This document shows positions 1 to 8,408 of a stretch of 32,587 nt of DNA, in pieces (the first letter of the stretch is position 1; the number at the start of each line of letters is the position of its first letter). Made by a program: the position numbers and the translations under genes. This stretch comes from Methylobacter sp. (lineage in GTDB: Bacteria > Pseudomonadota > Gammaproteobacteria > Methylococcales > Methylomonadaceae). The notes beneath the pieces are model-generated. The model saw nothing but the letters and a program-made list of their open reading frames with translations, did not search any database and had not been told where the DNA came from. The stretch lies in NCBI GenBank assembly GCA_030684815.1, contig JAUXXQ010000147.1, positions 1 through 32,587 of the forward strand, written 5' to 3'.

Positions 1-290
1 TTTTTGCGCGAGATACCCCGTCCTTTAGGGCGGGGAGGGATAGCGCGTCGGCGGTAGCCGACTCCTGTTCTCGCATCCTCTTTAGTTAGGCTATCCTGTT
101 AAAATTAGATGCCGGTCTTTCCCGGCTGTCAGCCTGTTAAGGCATCCCCCGCACAAATACGGGGTCAAGTCTTGCATTGTGCATTACATAGAGAAGCCAG
201 GGTGGCAACGCTTTTTTGCCCACGCGGAAAATAACACTAAATTTAGCTTTGGTTAAGTTTAGATAGGTTTATTGGGGCGGCTTGCATTCA
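1..290. other. Non-coding edge region with IS200/IS605-like hairpins
   Basis: I see no convincing gene here. A hairpin at 16-35 (CCCCGTCC, loop TTTA, GGGCGGGG) followed by GGAGGGAT resembles the right-end palindromes of IS200/IS605-type elements. A second palindrome lies at 147-164 (CCCCG ... CGGGG) followed by TCAAG. The stretch lies downstream of the leftward nasA operon. An element whose body lies outside the window is possible; the assignment is by resemblance only. Confidence 0.35.
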
Positions 291-602
291 TTAACTAAGC
301 TTATTAACCAGCAGCGTGTACCGATTGAAAGAACGCCCGTTGTTTTTCTGCTCTTTGCCGTGAAACGTCACGGTTACCAAATCCCCCGGCATGGCGTTAT
401 TTTGTTTCAGGCTGTGTATCAAATAACGGTTGAGGACAACACCCACAACCGAGCCATCATCATCCTGTAAAAGCATGGTTTTCTGTTCGTCATAGACTGG
501 GTTGTTAAAAGTGCCGCTGCTTTGGATGACGCCTGCAATGGTTTCGCCTGCCGACGGTTGCCAGTAGGTCAGTTTGTTTGTTGCGGGTAAGTTTTCGGTC
601 AT
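291..602 (-). CDS. Conserved-looking hypothetical protein, last gene of the nitrate operon
   Basis: I do not recognise this 103-residue protein. It has no signal peptide or membrane segment. It is rich in short beta-type stretches (ETIAGVIQSSG, DGSVVGVVLN, GDLVTVTFHG), which would fit a small OB-fold or beta-barrel domain, but that is a guess from pattern alone. The start at 602 (residues MTENLPATNKL) is preferred over the in-frame ATG at 638 because AGGA lies just upstream. It begins 70 bp after the nasA stop on the same strand, so it is probably co-transcribed and may assist nitrate reductase maturation or electron transfer. That role is inference from position only. Confidence 0.6.
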   Translation of the reverse strand: MTENLPATNKLTYWQPSAGETIAGVIQSSGTFNNPVYDEQKTMLLQDDDGSVVGVVLNRYLIHSLKQNNAMPGDLVTVTFHGKEQKNNGRSFNRYTLLVNKLS

Positions 603-672
603 TTTTATCCTGTGTGTTAATGGGGCGGCAGGGTGCAATTGTACTGCTAAATCGATACTGTTTTAATAAATG

Positions 673-3324
673 TCACCCCTTGTACAACAACGCCTTAATT
701 TCCGGTACGCAAGAGCCGCAGTTGGTTCCGGCTTTTAGGCAATGGCCGACTTCCTGATGGGTTTTTAGGCCTTTTTCCTTGATCGCGGCCTGAATCGTTT
801 TTTCGCCGACATTAAAACAGGCGCAAACGAGGATGCCGACATCGGCAATGCCTACGGGCGATTTGCCGGTCAATAGCGCCATGCGTTCGGCTTTGTCCAA
901 TTCCGCTTTTGTAAACAGGCCACTGAGCCAGTTGCGCTCCGGTAACATGGATTCTTTGGCGATAAACACTACGCTTTCCAGTCGATTGTCCACGAACCGC
1001 GCCGCCCGGTAATTGCCCAAGCCGGGGTCTTGATATTCCTGCCACTGCGGCGTTGCGCCCTCATTGTCGCAGAGACTGTTTTTCGCCCAATCCTGCCAGT
1101 TGTCAGGCAAACTAAGCCCAGCCACTTCATAACGGTAAAAATGTTCGCCTTTGATTTTTACCCAATACTCCGGCGTGTTGATGGCCAATTCTCGGCGGGA
1201 CAGGATAAAACCCTGCCAGCTAGGTTGATAGGCTTTGATGCGCGCCGGTGTGTGCTTGCTTTCCGGCTGTTTGGAAATCGGATCGACTATCGGATTGACC
1301 AACGCACCCATACGTCCCCGGCTGGCGTATTGTTCAGTCCAATGCATCGGCACGAAGATATTGCCCGGAAGCTGGCTGTCGGTAATCTGCACCCGCGCAA
1401 GCATTGATCCTAACCGGCTTTCAATCATTGCCAGACTGTTTGCAACCAAGCCGTAACTTTGAGCATCAAGCGGATGCAACTCAACAAACGGCTCGGGCTT
1501 ATGCTGGTTTAACTGCGCCGCAATGGCCGTGCGCGTCATGGTGTGCCACTGATCGCGCAAACGGCCTGTATTTAAAATCAGCGGATAATCCTGATTTGGC
1601 CGGTTGACCGGCGGGCGCGGCGTAACTGCAATAAATTGCGCTTTGCCGGATTGGGTAAAAAATCGCCCGTCATCGAACAGCCTGGCCCGGCCTTGCGGAT
1701 AGGCCGGATTGACCGGCCATTGGGTCGGCTGCAGTTGCTCGTAATCTTGTTGGGTGATGTTCGCAAACGCCGATAGATCAAAATCGCGTGTCCCGTCATT
1801 TTCAAAACCGGACAGTGCGGCATGTTCGCGAAAAATCTCCACCGGGCTTTGATAATGAAAAGCCTGCTCAAAACCCATACGCCGCGCCACTTGGGTGATA
1901 ATCCACCAATCGGCTTTGGCGCTGCCAGCCGGTTGAAATAACGCCCGTTGCCGTGAAATGCGCCGTTCGGAATTGGTCACCGTGCCGTCTTTTTCGCTCC
2001 AGCCTTGCGCGGGTAACAGCACATGCGCCAGCGCGGTGGTATCGGTGTTTTCTATGCAATCGGACACCACGACAAACTCGCAGCGCTGCAAGGCGCGTTT
2101 AACTTTGTCGGCATCGGGCAAGCTGACTACGGGGTTGGTGCCCATAATCCATACCGCTTTGATTTTGCCGTCGTAAATCGCGTCGAATAATTCCACGGCG
2201 GGATAACCCGGCTTTTGGGCAATGTTTGGGCTGTCCCAAAAGCGTGCGACCCGTTCTATATCAGCGGCATTGGAAAAATCCATGTGCGCCGCCAGCTGAT
2301 GCGACAAGCCGCCGACTTCGCGCCCGCCCATCGCATTGGGTTGGCCGGTCAGCGAGAACGGCCCGCATCCCGGCTTGCCGATTTTGCCGGTCGCCAAATG
2401 GCAGTTGATAATTGCATTAACCTTGTCGGTGCCGGATGACGATTGGTTGATGCCTTGGCTGTACAGGCTAACGACTTTGTCATGACTGGCGAACCATTGA
2501 TAGAAGCGTTGTACGTCGCCTTTGTTCAGGGCACAAAGCGCTGCAACCTGTTCAGTATCGATATTGGCGCTGCTCAGGGCTGATTTAAACCCTTCGGTAT
2601 GGGCTAATATATAAGCCGAATCCAGCGCGTTTTTCTCGCTTAAAAAATGCAACAGACCGTTAAACAAGACCGCGTCGCTGCCGCTTGTCAACGGTAAATG
2701 CAAATCGGCAATGTCGCAACTGACGGTGCGGCGCGGGTCTATCACCACGATTTTTAACGAAGGACTGGCTTCCTTGGCGGCGCGTATGCGCTGAAAACTG
2801 ACCGGATGGCACCATGCGGCATTCGAGCCTATTAATACGATCATCTCGGCCTGTTCAAAATCGGCATAGCAACCCGGCACGGTGTCCGAGCCGAACGCAC
2901 GTTTATGCCCGGCGACCGACGACGACATGCACAGCCGGCTGTTGGTATCCATATTGCCGCTGCCGATAAAGCCTTTCATCAGCTTGTTGGCGACATAATA
3001 ATCTTCGGTCAGCAATTGCCCCGAGCCGTAAATCGCCACTGCGTCCTGGCCGTATTTTTTGAGGGTGCTGGTGAAAGAATCGGCAACTAGATCAAGTGCT
3101 TCCGCCCAACTGGTTTCACGCCCGTAAACTTTCGGCTGCAACAATCGGCCTTTGAGTTCTATGGTTTCGCCGAGTGCCGAACCTTTCGAGCAAAGCCGCC
3201 CGAAATTGGCCGGATGTGCGGTGTCGCCGCTGATTTTAAGATGATGCTGTGCTTCATCGGCTTTAGCGCTGATGCCGCAGCCTACGCCGCAGTAGGGGCA
3301 AGTGGTTTGTATCGTTTTAGTCAT
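673..3324 (-). CDS. nasA: Assimilatory nitrate reductase, molybdopterin catalytic subunit
   Basis: This 883-residue cytoplasmic enzyme reduces nitrate to nitrite. The N-terminus carries the [4Fe-4S] motif CPYCGVGCG followed by LCSKG, typical of NasA/NapA-type molybdopterin-guanine-dinucleotide oxidoreductases. Residues around 100-690 match the molybdopterin-binding core (GSGQLLTEDYY, NSRLCMSS, GSNAAWCHP, SQGINQSSSGTD, MGTNPVVS, NTGRLRDQWHTMTR). The last ~60 residues form a BFD-like [2Fe-2S] domain (CACFNVG ... GTNCGSC), as in the longer NasA enzymes. There is no Tat signal, so it is assimilatory and not periplasmic Nap. An in-frame ATG at 3363 would add 13 residues running toward a repeat element; 3324 fits the family start better. 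It is separated from the upstream oxidoreductase gene by about 560 bp of inserted elements. Confidence 0.95.
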   Translation of the reverse strand: MTKTIQTTCPYCGVGCGISAKADEAQHHLKISGDTAHPANFGRLCSKGSALGETIELKGRLLQPKVYGRETSWAEALDLVADSFTSTLKKYGQDAVAIYGSGQLLTEDYYVANKLMKGFIGSGNMDTNSRLCMSSSVAGHKRAFGSDTVPGCYADFEQAEMIVLIGSNAAWCHPVSFQRIRAAKEASPSLKIVVIDPRRTVSCDIADLHLPLTSGSDAVLFNGLLHFLSEKNALDSAYILAHTEGFKSALSSANIDTEQVAALCALNKGDVQRFYQWFASHDKVVSLYSQGINQSSSGTDKVNAIINCHLATGKIGKPGCGPFSLTGQPNAMGGREVGGLSHQLAAHMDFSNAADIERVARFWDSPNIAQKPGYPAVELFDAIYDGKIKAVWIMGTNPVVSLPDADKVKRALQRCEFVVVSDCIENTDTTALAHVLLPAQGWSEKDGTVTNSERRISRQRALFQPAGSAKADWWIITQVARRMGFEQAFHYQSPVEIFREHAALSGFENDGTRDFDLSAFANITQQDYEQLQPTQWPVNPAYPQGRARLFDDGRFFTQSGKAQFIAVTPRPPVNRPNQDYPLILNTGRLRDQWHTMTRTAIAAQLNQHKPEPFVELHPLDAQSYGLVANSLAMIESRLGSMLARVQITDSQLPGNIFVPMHWTEQYASRGRMGALVNPIVDPISKQPESKHTPARIKAYQPSWQGFILSRRELAINTPEYWVKIKGEHFYRYEVAGLSLPDNWQDWAKNSLCDNEGATPQWQEYQDPGLGNYRAARFVDNRLESVVFIAKESMLPERNWLSGLFTKAELDKAERMALLTGKSPVGIADVGILVCACFNVGEKTIQAAIKEKGLKTHQEVGHCLKAGTNCGSCVPEIKALLYKG

Positions 3325-3363
3325 TAGAAATAGGTCGTTAGGGATAGGGAACACGGATGACAC

Positions 3364-3644
3364 ATCGTTCCCATGCTCCAGCGTGGGAATGCAGCCATGG
3401 ACGCTCCGCGTCCCTTATCACTGCAGTGACTATTTCCGTCCAAAATAATTCCTTCTTTCGGGCTACCAACTTAAGCCGGGACAAACTGGGAACGCCAAGC
3501 CCCAGCTTGGCGCGAACACTCGCCAAGCTGGGGCTTGGCGTTCCCGGCCACCCATTTAAAACTGTCCCGGCTTAAGTTGGTAGCCTTCTTTCGCAACGCT
3601 GGAGCGTTGCCGGATGCATTCCCACGCCGGAGCGTGGGAACGAT
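3364..3644. repeat. Palindromic interspersed repeat, interrupted by a MITE
   Basis: The ends are inverted copies of each other: ATCGTTCCCATGCTCCAGCG at the left and CGTGGGAACGAT at the right, with CGCTGGAGCG and GGAGCGTGGG motifs inside. This looks like the class of short extragenic palindromes built on GTTCCCACGCTCCAGCGTGG. The 125-bp MITE at 3461-3585 lies within it, so the palindrome is the older insertion. Confidence 0.6.
3461..3585 (+). mobile_element. 125-bp MITE, copy A
   Basis: The element has 23-bp terminal inverted repeats starting GGCTACCAACTTAAGCCGGG. Inside is a perfect 25-bp stem (3488-3512 with 3521-3545) around an 8-nt loop. It is flanked by an 8-bp direct repeat TTCTTTCG (3453-3460 and 3586-3593), a clear target-site duplication. 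Nothing is encoded in it. The same unit recurs at 17214-17338 (inverted) and 31942-32066. An 8-bp duplication and GG-starting ends would suit mobilisation by an ISL3-like transposase, but no autonomous partner is visible here. Confidence 0.85.
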
Positions 3645-3689
3645 ACATGTTCAATGTTGAAATCACGTATTACAGGCATCTTGCACATA

Positions 3690-3928
3690 AGCTTTACCAA
3701 AAAAGTCCGTAAAGCCCCTTCATTCAGGTGGGGGATGTAAGGATGCTCTTGATTTATTTTGTTTGTTCATCTAGTGTTCTCTCCGTTGGGTACGCTGTTG
3801 CTGCGTATCTCCTGCCATCAGGTTCACACTGAGATGGTGTGAAGTAAGACGATTTTCAGAGTCGTCCCCTTCGGGCATGAAGGGCTACACTAAGGAATCC
3901 CCTTGCTTTAGCTGGGGGAGGATGTCAA
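3690..3928 (+). mobile_element. IS200/IS605-derived element without tnpB (possible omega-RNA remnant)
   Basis: The left part (about 3710-3740) has the palindrome CCCCTTCATTCAGGTGGGGG followed by ATGTAAGG, which looks like an IS200/IS605 left end. The right part (about 3780-3928) contains GACGATTTTCAGAGTCGTCC, CCCTTCGGGCATGAAGGG and finally the hairpin CCCCTTGCTTTAGCTGGGGG followed by AGGATGTCAA. That string is characteristic of the 3' end of tnpB elements, where the omega RNA is made. No transposase gene lies between the ends, so it is a non-autonomous derivative. The right end lies inside the 3' end of the leftward oxidoreductase gene. Confidence 0.65.
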
Positions 3929-5126
3929 CAAAAACCAGACTATCCCTTATCCCGGAAATGTTTTCTCCTTGCTCTAGTAATTGCTGATACCAGCTGCCAG
4001 CCGCGGTGTCGCCGTACAGCACCGCGCCAATCAGCTTGTCGGCTTTAATCACCAGCTTCTTATAAATGCCCAAAGCCGGGTCGGTAAAACAGATGCTTTC
4101 GCTATGTTCATCGCCCTGAAAATCGCCGACCGAAAACAGGTTGATGCCGGTTACTTTGAGCTTGGTCGCGGTCGGTAAAGTGACATATTCCGCCGCGCCA
4201 TGCGCGCTGAGATGGTTGGCGCAAACTTTGGCCTGTTCAAACAGCGGCGCGACCAAGCCAAAAGTGGCGCCGCGATGCTGAATACATTCGCCGACCGCGT
4301 AAATGCAGGGATCGTAACTTTGCAAGGTATCATTGACCACGATGCCGCGTTGGCAATAAATCCCTGCTTGCTGAGCCAGTTCCATGTTGGGGCGCACGCC
4401 GATGGCGGTAATGAACAGGTCGCATTCCAGCTGGCTGCCATCGTCAAAGTTGACCGCCGTGATATGGCCGTTTTCATCGCCCAATAATTGCTTGAGCTTA
4501 GCGCCCATTTTAAATTTCAGGCCGCGCTGTTCCAGCTCTGTTTGCAGCATTTTTGCTGCCGGCCTATCCAGCTGCCGATTCAGCAAGACTTCATGGTTAT
4601 GGATCACGGTCACCGCCATGCCCCTTAACACTAGCCCGTTAGCGGCTTCCAAACCGAGCAAGCCGCCGCCCAACACCACGGCTTTATTATGGCTACGGCT
4701 GTAGCTCAGCATTTTATTGACATCGACTATGTCCCGAAAGCTGATGACGCCAGCCAAGTCATTCCCCGGAACTTCGGGTATTACGGCTTTGGAACCGGTT
4801 GCAATCAGCAAGCGGTCATAGCCTGCAATCGTACCGTCTTGGGCATAGACATTGCGCTTTTTCCTGTCGATGTACACCACGGTTTTGCCTTCGCCCGCAT
4901 ACAGTTTTATGCCGTTGTCGAGGTACCATTGGCGGTCATTGATCACAATATCTTCGATGGTTTTCTCGCCGCACAGCACCGAGGACAACATGATACGGTT
5001 GTAGTTGCCGTAAGGTTCGGCGCCGAATACGGTAATATCGTATTTGTCCGGCGCGGCGGATAGCAATTCTTCGACGGTACGCATACCCGCCATGCCGTTG
5101 CCGACCACGACCAAGCGTTGTTTCAT
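3885..5126 (-). CDS. FAD/NAD(P)H-dependent oxidoreductase, probable electron donor to nitrate reductase (C-terminus altered by insertion)
   Basis: This 413-residue protein resembles the N-terminal half of NirB and the separate NAD(P)H-oxidising subunits of assimilatory nitrate reductases (NasB in Bacillus, NasC in Klebsiella; naming varies). It has an N-terminal FAD Rossmann motif (VVVGNGMAGMRTVEELL), a central NAD(P) motif (VVLGGGLLGLEAANGL) and the second FAD motif region IYAVGECIQHRG. It lacks the [2Fe-2S] and siroheme domains of full NirB, so it is a pure flavin reductase module. The last ~14 residues (VDILPQLKQGDSLV) are translated from the right end of the IS200/IS605-type element, so the native C-terminus has been replaced. 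Residues up to about 399 look intact. It lies in the leftward nitrate operon between the porin gene and nasA. Confidence 0.85.
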   Translation of the reverse strand: MKQRLVVVGNGMAGMRTVEELLSAAPDKYDITVFGAEPYGNYNRIMLSSVLCGEKTIEDIVINDRQWYLDNGIKLYAGEGKTVVYIDRKKRNVYAQDGTIAGYDRLLIATGSKAVIPEVPGNDLAGVISFRDIVDVNKMLSYSRSHNKAVVLGGGLLGLEAANGLVLRGMAVTVIHNHEVLLNRQLDRPAAKMLQTELEQRGLKFKMGAKLKQLLGDENGHITAVNFDDGSQLECDLFITAIGVRPNMELAQQAGIYCQRGIVVNDTLQSYDPCIYAVGECIQHRGATFGLVAPLFEQAKVCANHLSAHGAAEYVTLPTATKLKVTGINLFSVGDFQGDEHSESICFTDPALGIYKKLVIKADKLIGAVLYGDTAAGSWYQQLLEQGENISGIRDSLVFVDILPQLKQGDSLV

Positions 5127-5320
5127 CAGTATTCCTTATGATTGAATGCCCTCAAATCAGGCCATTTGCAATTCAAAAGCAAACTACATGCCGACTTTAA
5201 CCCGCAGTCTGCAATAAGCTTGTTTGGCCTGTTCTCAGTTTGTCGAGGGCGTAAACCAAGACGTCCTGAAATAAGAAGCACCCTAATGCCGGTTGCATCA
5301 TTACGGTGTTGCGTAAGGGC

Positions 5321-6571
5321 TTAAAAACTGATATTCCCCTGCACCCAGATTCTTTGGGTATCGGTGCCAAATTGGTCGGCATCGTAATACGCGTATTTGG
5401 CCAGCAGCGAATAATGCTTGCCGAATTTTTTGGTGGCCTGAAAATCCCATTCCTTGCCGTAATGGAGGCTGCCGCTGTCATCGGTAAAATCATGGTAAAC
5501 ACCGGTTAATACGACATCGCCTCTATCCAGTACGGTATGCACTGCACCGGATACATCGCGGATGCCGTCTTTTGGCGTAATCAAAAATAAGTCCGCCCAG
5601 CCCTGGAACGCGTGGTTGGTGCCTAGCGGCGTATCAAAGGTTTTATTGAGCCCTTTGCCGTCAAGCTGTTCAACCGCTCCTTGGAAAGTGAAGTTATAGG
5701 CGGTAATGCCGCCCATTAGGTTGATGCGGCTCGCGTCATAGCGGGTCGCGCCGTGGCCGTAATCTTCCTGATAAGCCCATTCGGCGGTATAGACCACGCC
5801 GTAGTTGTCGCTCAACTTTAGCGAATCCCCCGGTTTTTTAAAATTGCTCATGCGCAAGCCGTAGGTTTGGCTGGATTTTTCGTAATTTTCGCGCTCGGTG
5901 TAATCCAGCCAGTAGCCGTAAGCAATCAGATTGCCGTAATCGCCGACTTTGTAACTGATGTTCAAAATCGGGGCTTCGATGTGCTCATTGGTGGCGGTAA
6001 AGGTTTGTACGTTGCCGATGTAGCCTGCATTGATGGTCAGGCCGAACAGCTGCTGGTTGTTGTGGGTGACCAGCACCGAATCGAAGGTGGTTTCCATTTG
6101 CCGCCAGCCGACGTTGCCGATAAAACGGTCGTCATCCAATTTAATGCGTTGCCGCCCGCCTTTAATCACGGTATCGGGGATGCCGTCATAGCTGATCCAC
6201 AGTTGGTTGAGTTCGCTTTTTTCCGGATCGGCCACCGTTGAATAAGCAGTATTACCGTTGCGTGTGCTGTTGAAATCCTCCTGCATCGCCAGGTTGCCTT
6301 CGTATTCGGCATAGCCTTGGAAACCGTAGAAGGTCGGTGACAGCAAACCTGCCCGCAGCCGTACGGTATTGGCATTGGCGGTTTTTTGCGGCCCCCGGTC
6401 TTGGTCGACATTTTCGTAACGGTAGTTCAGGTCGATTTTGACCGCGCCGTTTTTACCGTAATGATAAAAATTGAGCGCGTCTTCAACTTGCTTGGTCAAG
6501 TCGGCCATCGCCGAGCCGCTGATGACAGAGAGCGCCAGCAGCGATGCTGAAGATAATTTTTTCTGCGGCAT
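5321..6571 (-). CDS. Outer-membrane beta-barrel porin, alginate-export/OprD-like type
   Basis: The 416-residue product has a signal peptide (MPQKKLSSASLLALSVISGS, ending AMA) and a body of alternating amphipathic strands rich in Tyr, Gly and Asp. It ends with a C-terminal Phe (GNISF), the usual BAM recognition residue. Motifs such as DLNYRYENVDQD, GRQRIKLDDDRFIGNVGWRQ and YDADQFGTDTQR resemble the alginate-export porin family found in many gammaproteobacteria. It has a strong AGGAGG ribosome-binding site. Its place between nrtCD and the oxidoreductase gene suggests it lets nitrate or nitrite cross the outer membrane. That substrate is inferred from context only. Confidence 0.8.
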   Translation of the reverse strand: MPQKKLSSASLLALSVISGSAMADLTKQVEDALNFYHYGKNGAVKIDLNYRYENVDQDRGPQKTANANTVRLRAGLLSPTFYGFQGYAEYEGNLAMQEDFNSTRNGNTAYSTVADPEKSELNQLWISYDGIPDTVIKGGRQRIKLDDDRFIGNVGWRQMETTFDSVLVTHNNQQLFGLTINAGYIGNVQTFTATNEHIEAPILNISYKVGDYGNLIAYGYWLDYTERENYEKSSQTYGLRMSNFKKPGDSLKLSDNYGVVYTAEWAYQEDYGHGATRYDASRINLMGGITAYNFTFQGAVEQLDGKGLNKTFDTPLGTNHAFQGWADLFLITPKDGIRDVSGAVHTVLDRGDVVLTGVYHDFTDDSGSLHYGKEWDFQATKKFGKHYSLLAKYAYYDADQFGTDTQRIWVQGNISF

Positions 6572-6604
6572 AAAGCCTCCTGATATATTGATTTTTAAAG
6601 GTTA

Positions 6605-8395
6605 TTAATGCGTATGGTCGCATTCGGTCAGGAAGCTCAAGATGCTTTCCCGGTATTTGTAGTAATCGGGATGTTCCAGCAAGGCTTTGCGGCTGCGCGG
6701 CCTTGGCAGATCAATCTCTTGGATTTTACCGATTTTAGCATGCGGGCCGTTGGTCATCATCACTACCCGGTCGGCCAGCAATATGGCCTCGTCAACATCA
6801 TGGGTGACCACAATCGCGGTGACCTGGGTCCGCTCCCAGACTTCCATCAACACTTCCTGCAATTCCCAGCGGGTCAACGAATCCAGCATCCCGAACGGCT
6901 CATCCAATAACAGCAGCTTGGGTGACAAGGCAAAGGCGCGGGCAATGCCGACGCGCTGGCGCATACCGTTGGACAGATCGGCGGCTTTTTTGCGCAACGA
7001 GCCGCCCAAGCCGACGCGGGTCAAATAGTATTCAGCGATGCCGTTGCGTTCGCCTTCGGACGCATGGGGATAAACCTTATCGACGCCCAACATCACATTT
7101 TCAAACGCAGTCAGCCAAGGAAACAAACTGGGTGATTGGAACACCACGCCGCGATCGGGGCCGGCACTGTCTATTTCCTTGTTGTCCAGGATAATGACGC
7201 CCTCGGATATGCTGTTTAAACCGGCTGTCATCGACAACACGGTGGATTTGCCGCAGCCGGAGTGGCCGATGATAGAGATGAATTCGCCTTTTTTCATCTT
7301 CAGGTCAAAACCGTCGACAACCTTGACCGAGCTGTTGCCGTCGGGTGTCGGGTAGGTTTTGCATAATTTTGAAAACTCCAGATAACGCGGGCGGGGCAAA
7401 CTCTCTGCCCAGGGTTTTATCGCCAGGGAGGGTGTGTATGCCGCTAGCCTGTCGGGAACAGGCGCGGCGATAACCGAATAAGTACGATTCCAATCCACGT
7501 CAGTGTTCGGCTTTACTTTAGGCAAAATGATTTTATTGCTCGCCGTCCCTGTATTTTTCTCGATGCCGATGTCCATCAAATAACGGGTAATTTCGGCGCG
7601 CAAGCGTTTAAATTCAGGGTTATGGTTGAGCGCAGTGCGGTCTCGGGGACGTTCGATATTGACGGCAAAATCCGGGCCGAAAGTCGCATCGGGGCCGGGA
7701 TTCAGCGGGATGACCCGGTCTGCCATGTAGATGGCTTCGTCGACATCGTTGGTGATCAGGATGACGGTTTTCTTTTCCTGCGCCCAGATTTGCAAAATCT
7801 CATCCTGCAAATTGCCGCGCGTCAACGCATCCAGTGCGCTAAGCGGTTCGTCGAGCAATAAAATATCTGGGCTGGCGGCCAAGGCGCGGGCGACATTGAC
7901 CCGTTGTCTCATGCCGCCGGACAGTTCGGCCGGTTTTTTGTCCATCGCCGCGCCAAGGTTGACCATCCTGACGTATTTTTCGGTATGCGCCCGACGCTGT
8001 TCGGCTGGCCAGTGTTTAAAAATCTGATCGACCGCCAACGCCACGTTTTCAAACACGGTCAGCCACGGCATCAGCGAATAGTTCTGGAACACCACGCCGC
8101 GATCCGGCCCCGGTTCGGTAATCGGCGATCCTTGTTTCAGCACTTCGCCGCTGTCGGCCTGTATCAAACCGGCAATGGTTGAAATCAGCGTGGTTTTGCC
8201 GCTGCCGGAAAAACCGACGATGGCAACAAACTCGCCTTCTTTTATACTCAGGTTGATGTTGCTCAGAATCGAATTCGCGCCATAGCTTTTGCAGACCGCT
8301 TTTAATTCCAGCAAAGGCTGATAGGCGTCATTCGAGGGCTCTGTTGGGTTGTTAGTCATGCGTTTATTGACAATGTTAAGGTTTACGACTGACAT
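6605..8395 (-). CDS. nrtCD: Nitrate ABC transporter ATP-binding protein, NrtC-NrtD fusion
   Basis: This 596-residue protein contains two complete ABC ATPase domains. Domain 1 (about residues 27-265) has Walker [10 protein letters not shown], signature LSGGMRQRV, Walker B ILLLDEP and a TND in place of the usual H-loop THD. It is followed by [14 protein letters not shown] and IERPRDR, features I associate with the cyanobacterial NrtC/CmpC ATPase. Domain 2 (about 345-590) has [25 protein letters not shown] and an intact THD, as in NrtD. A linker of about 80 residues joins them. The NrtA-like solute-binding domain that ends cyanobacterial NrtC is absent. The start at 8395 has AGGAG six bases upstream, and the gene follows nrtB by 13 bp. 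It energises nitrate import through NrtB. Confidence 0.9.
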   Translation of the reverse strand: MSVVNLNIVNKRMTNNPTEPSNDAYQPLLELKAVCKSYGANSILSNINLSIKEGEFVAIVGFSGSGKTTLISTIAGLIQADSGEVLKQGSPITEPGPDRGVVFQNYSLMPWLTVFENVALAVDQIFKHWPAEQRRAHTEKYVRMVNLGAAMDKKPAELSGGMRQRVNVARALAASPDILLLDEPLSALDALTRGNLQDEILQIWAQEKKTVILITNDVDEAIYMADRVIPLNPGPDATFGPDFAVNIERPRDRTALNHNPEFKRLRAEITRYLMDIGIEKNTGTASNKIILPKVKPNTDVDWNRTYSVIAAPVPDRLAAYTPSLAIKPWAESLPRPRYLEFSKLCKTYPTPDGNSSVKVVDGFDLKMKKGEFISIIGHSGCGKSTVLSMTAGLNSISEGVIILDNKEIDSAGPDRGVVFQSPSLFPWLTAFENVMLGVDKVYPHASEGERNGIAEYYLTRVGLGGSLRKKAADLSNGMRQRVGIARAFALSPKLLLLDEPFGMLDSLTRWELQEVLMEVWERTQVTAIVVTHDVDEAILLADRVVMMTNGPHAKIGKIQEIDLPRPRSRKALLEHPDYYKYRESILSFLTECDHTH

Positions 8396-8408
8396 CTTCG
8401 GCTCCTAA

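Noticed and set aside
5127-5320. Possible small gene or RNA between the oxidoreductase and porin genes
   Set aside because: No ribosome site with a plausible frame and no strong hairpin was seen; probably untranslated spacer.
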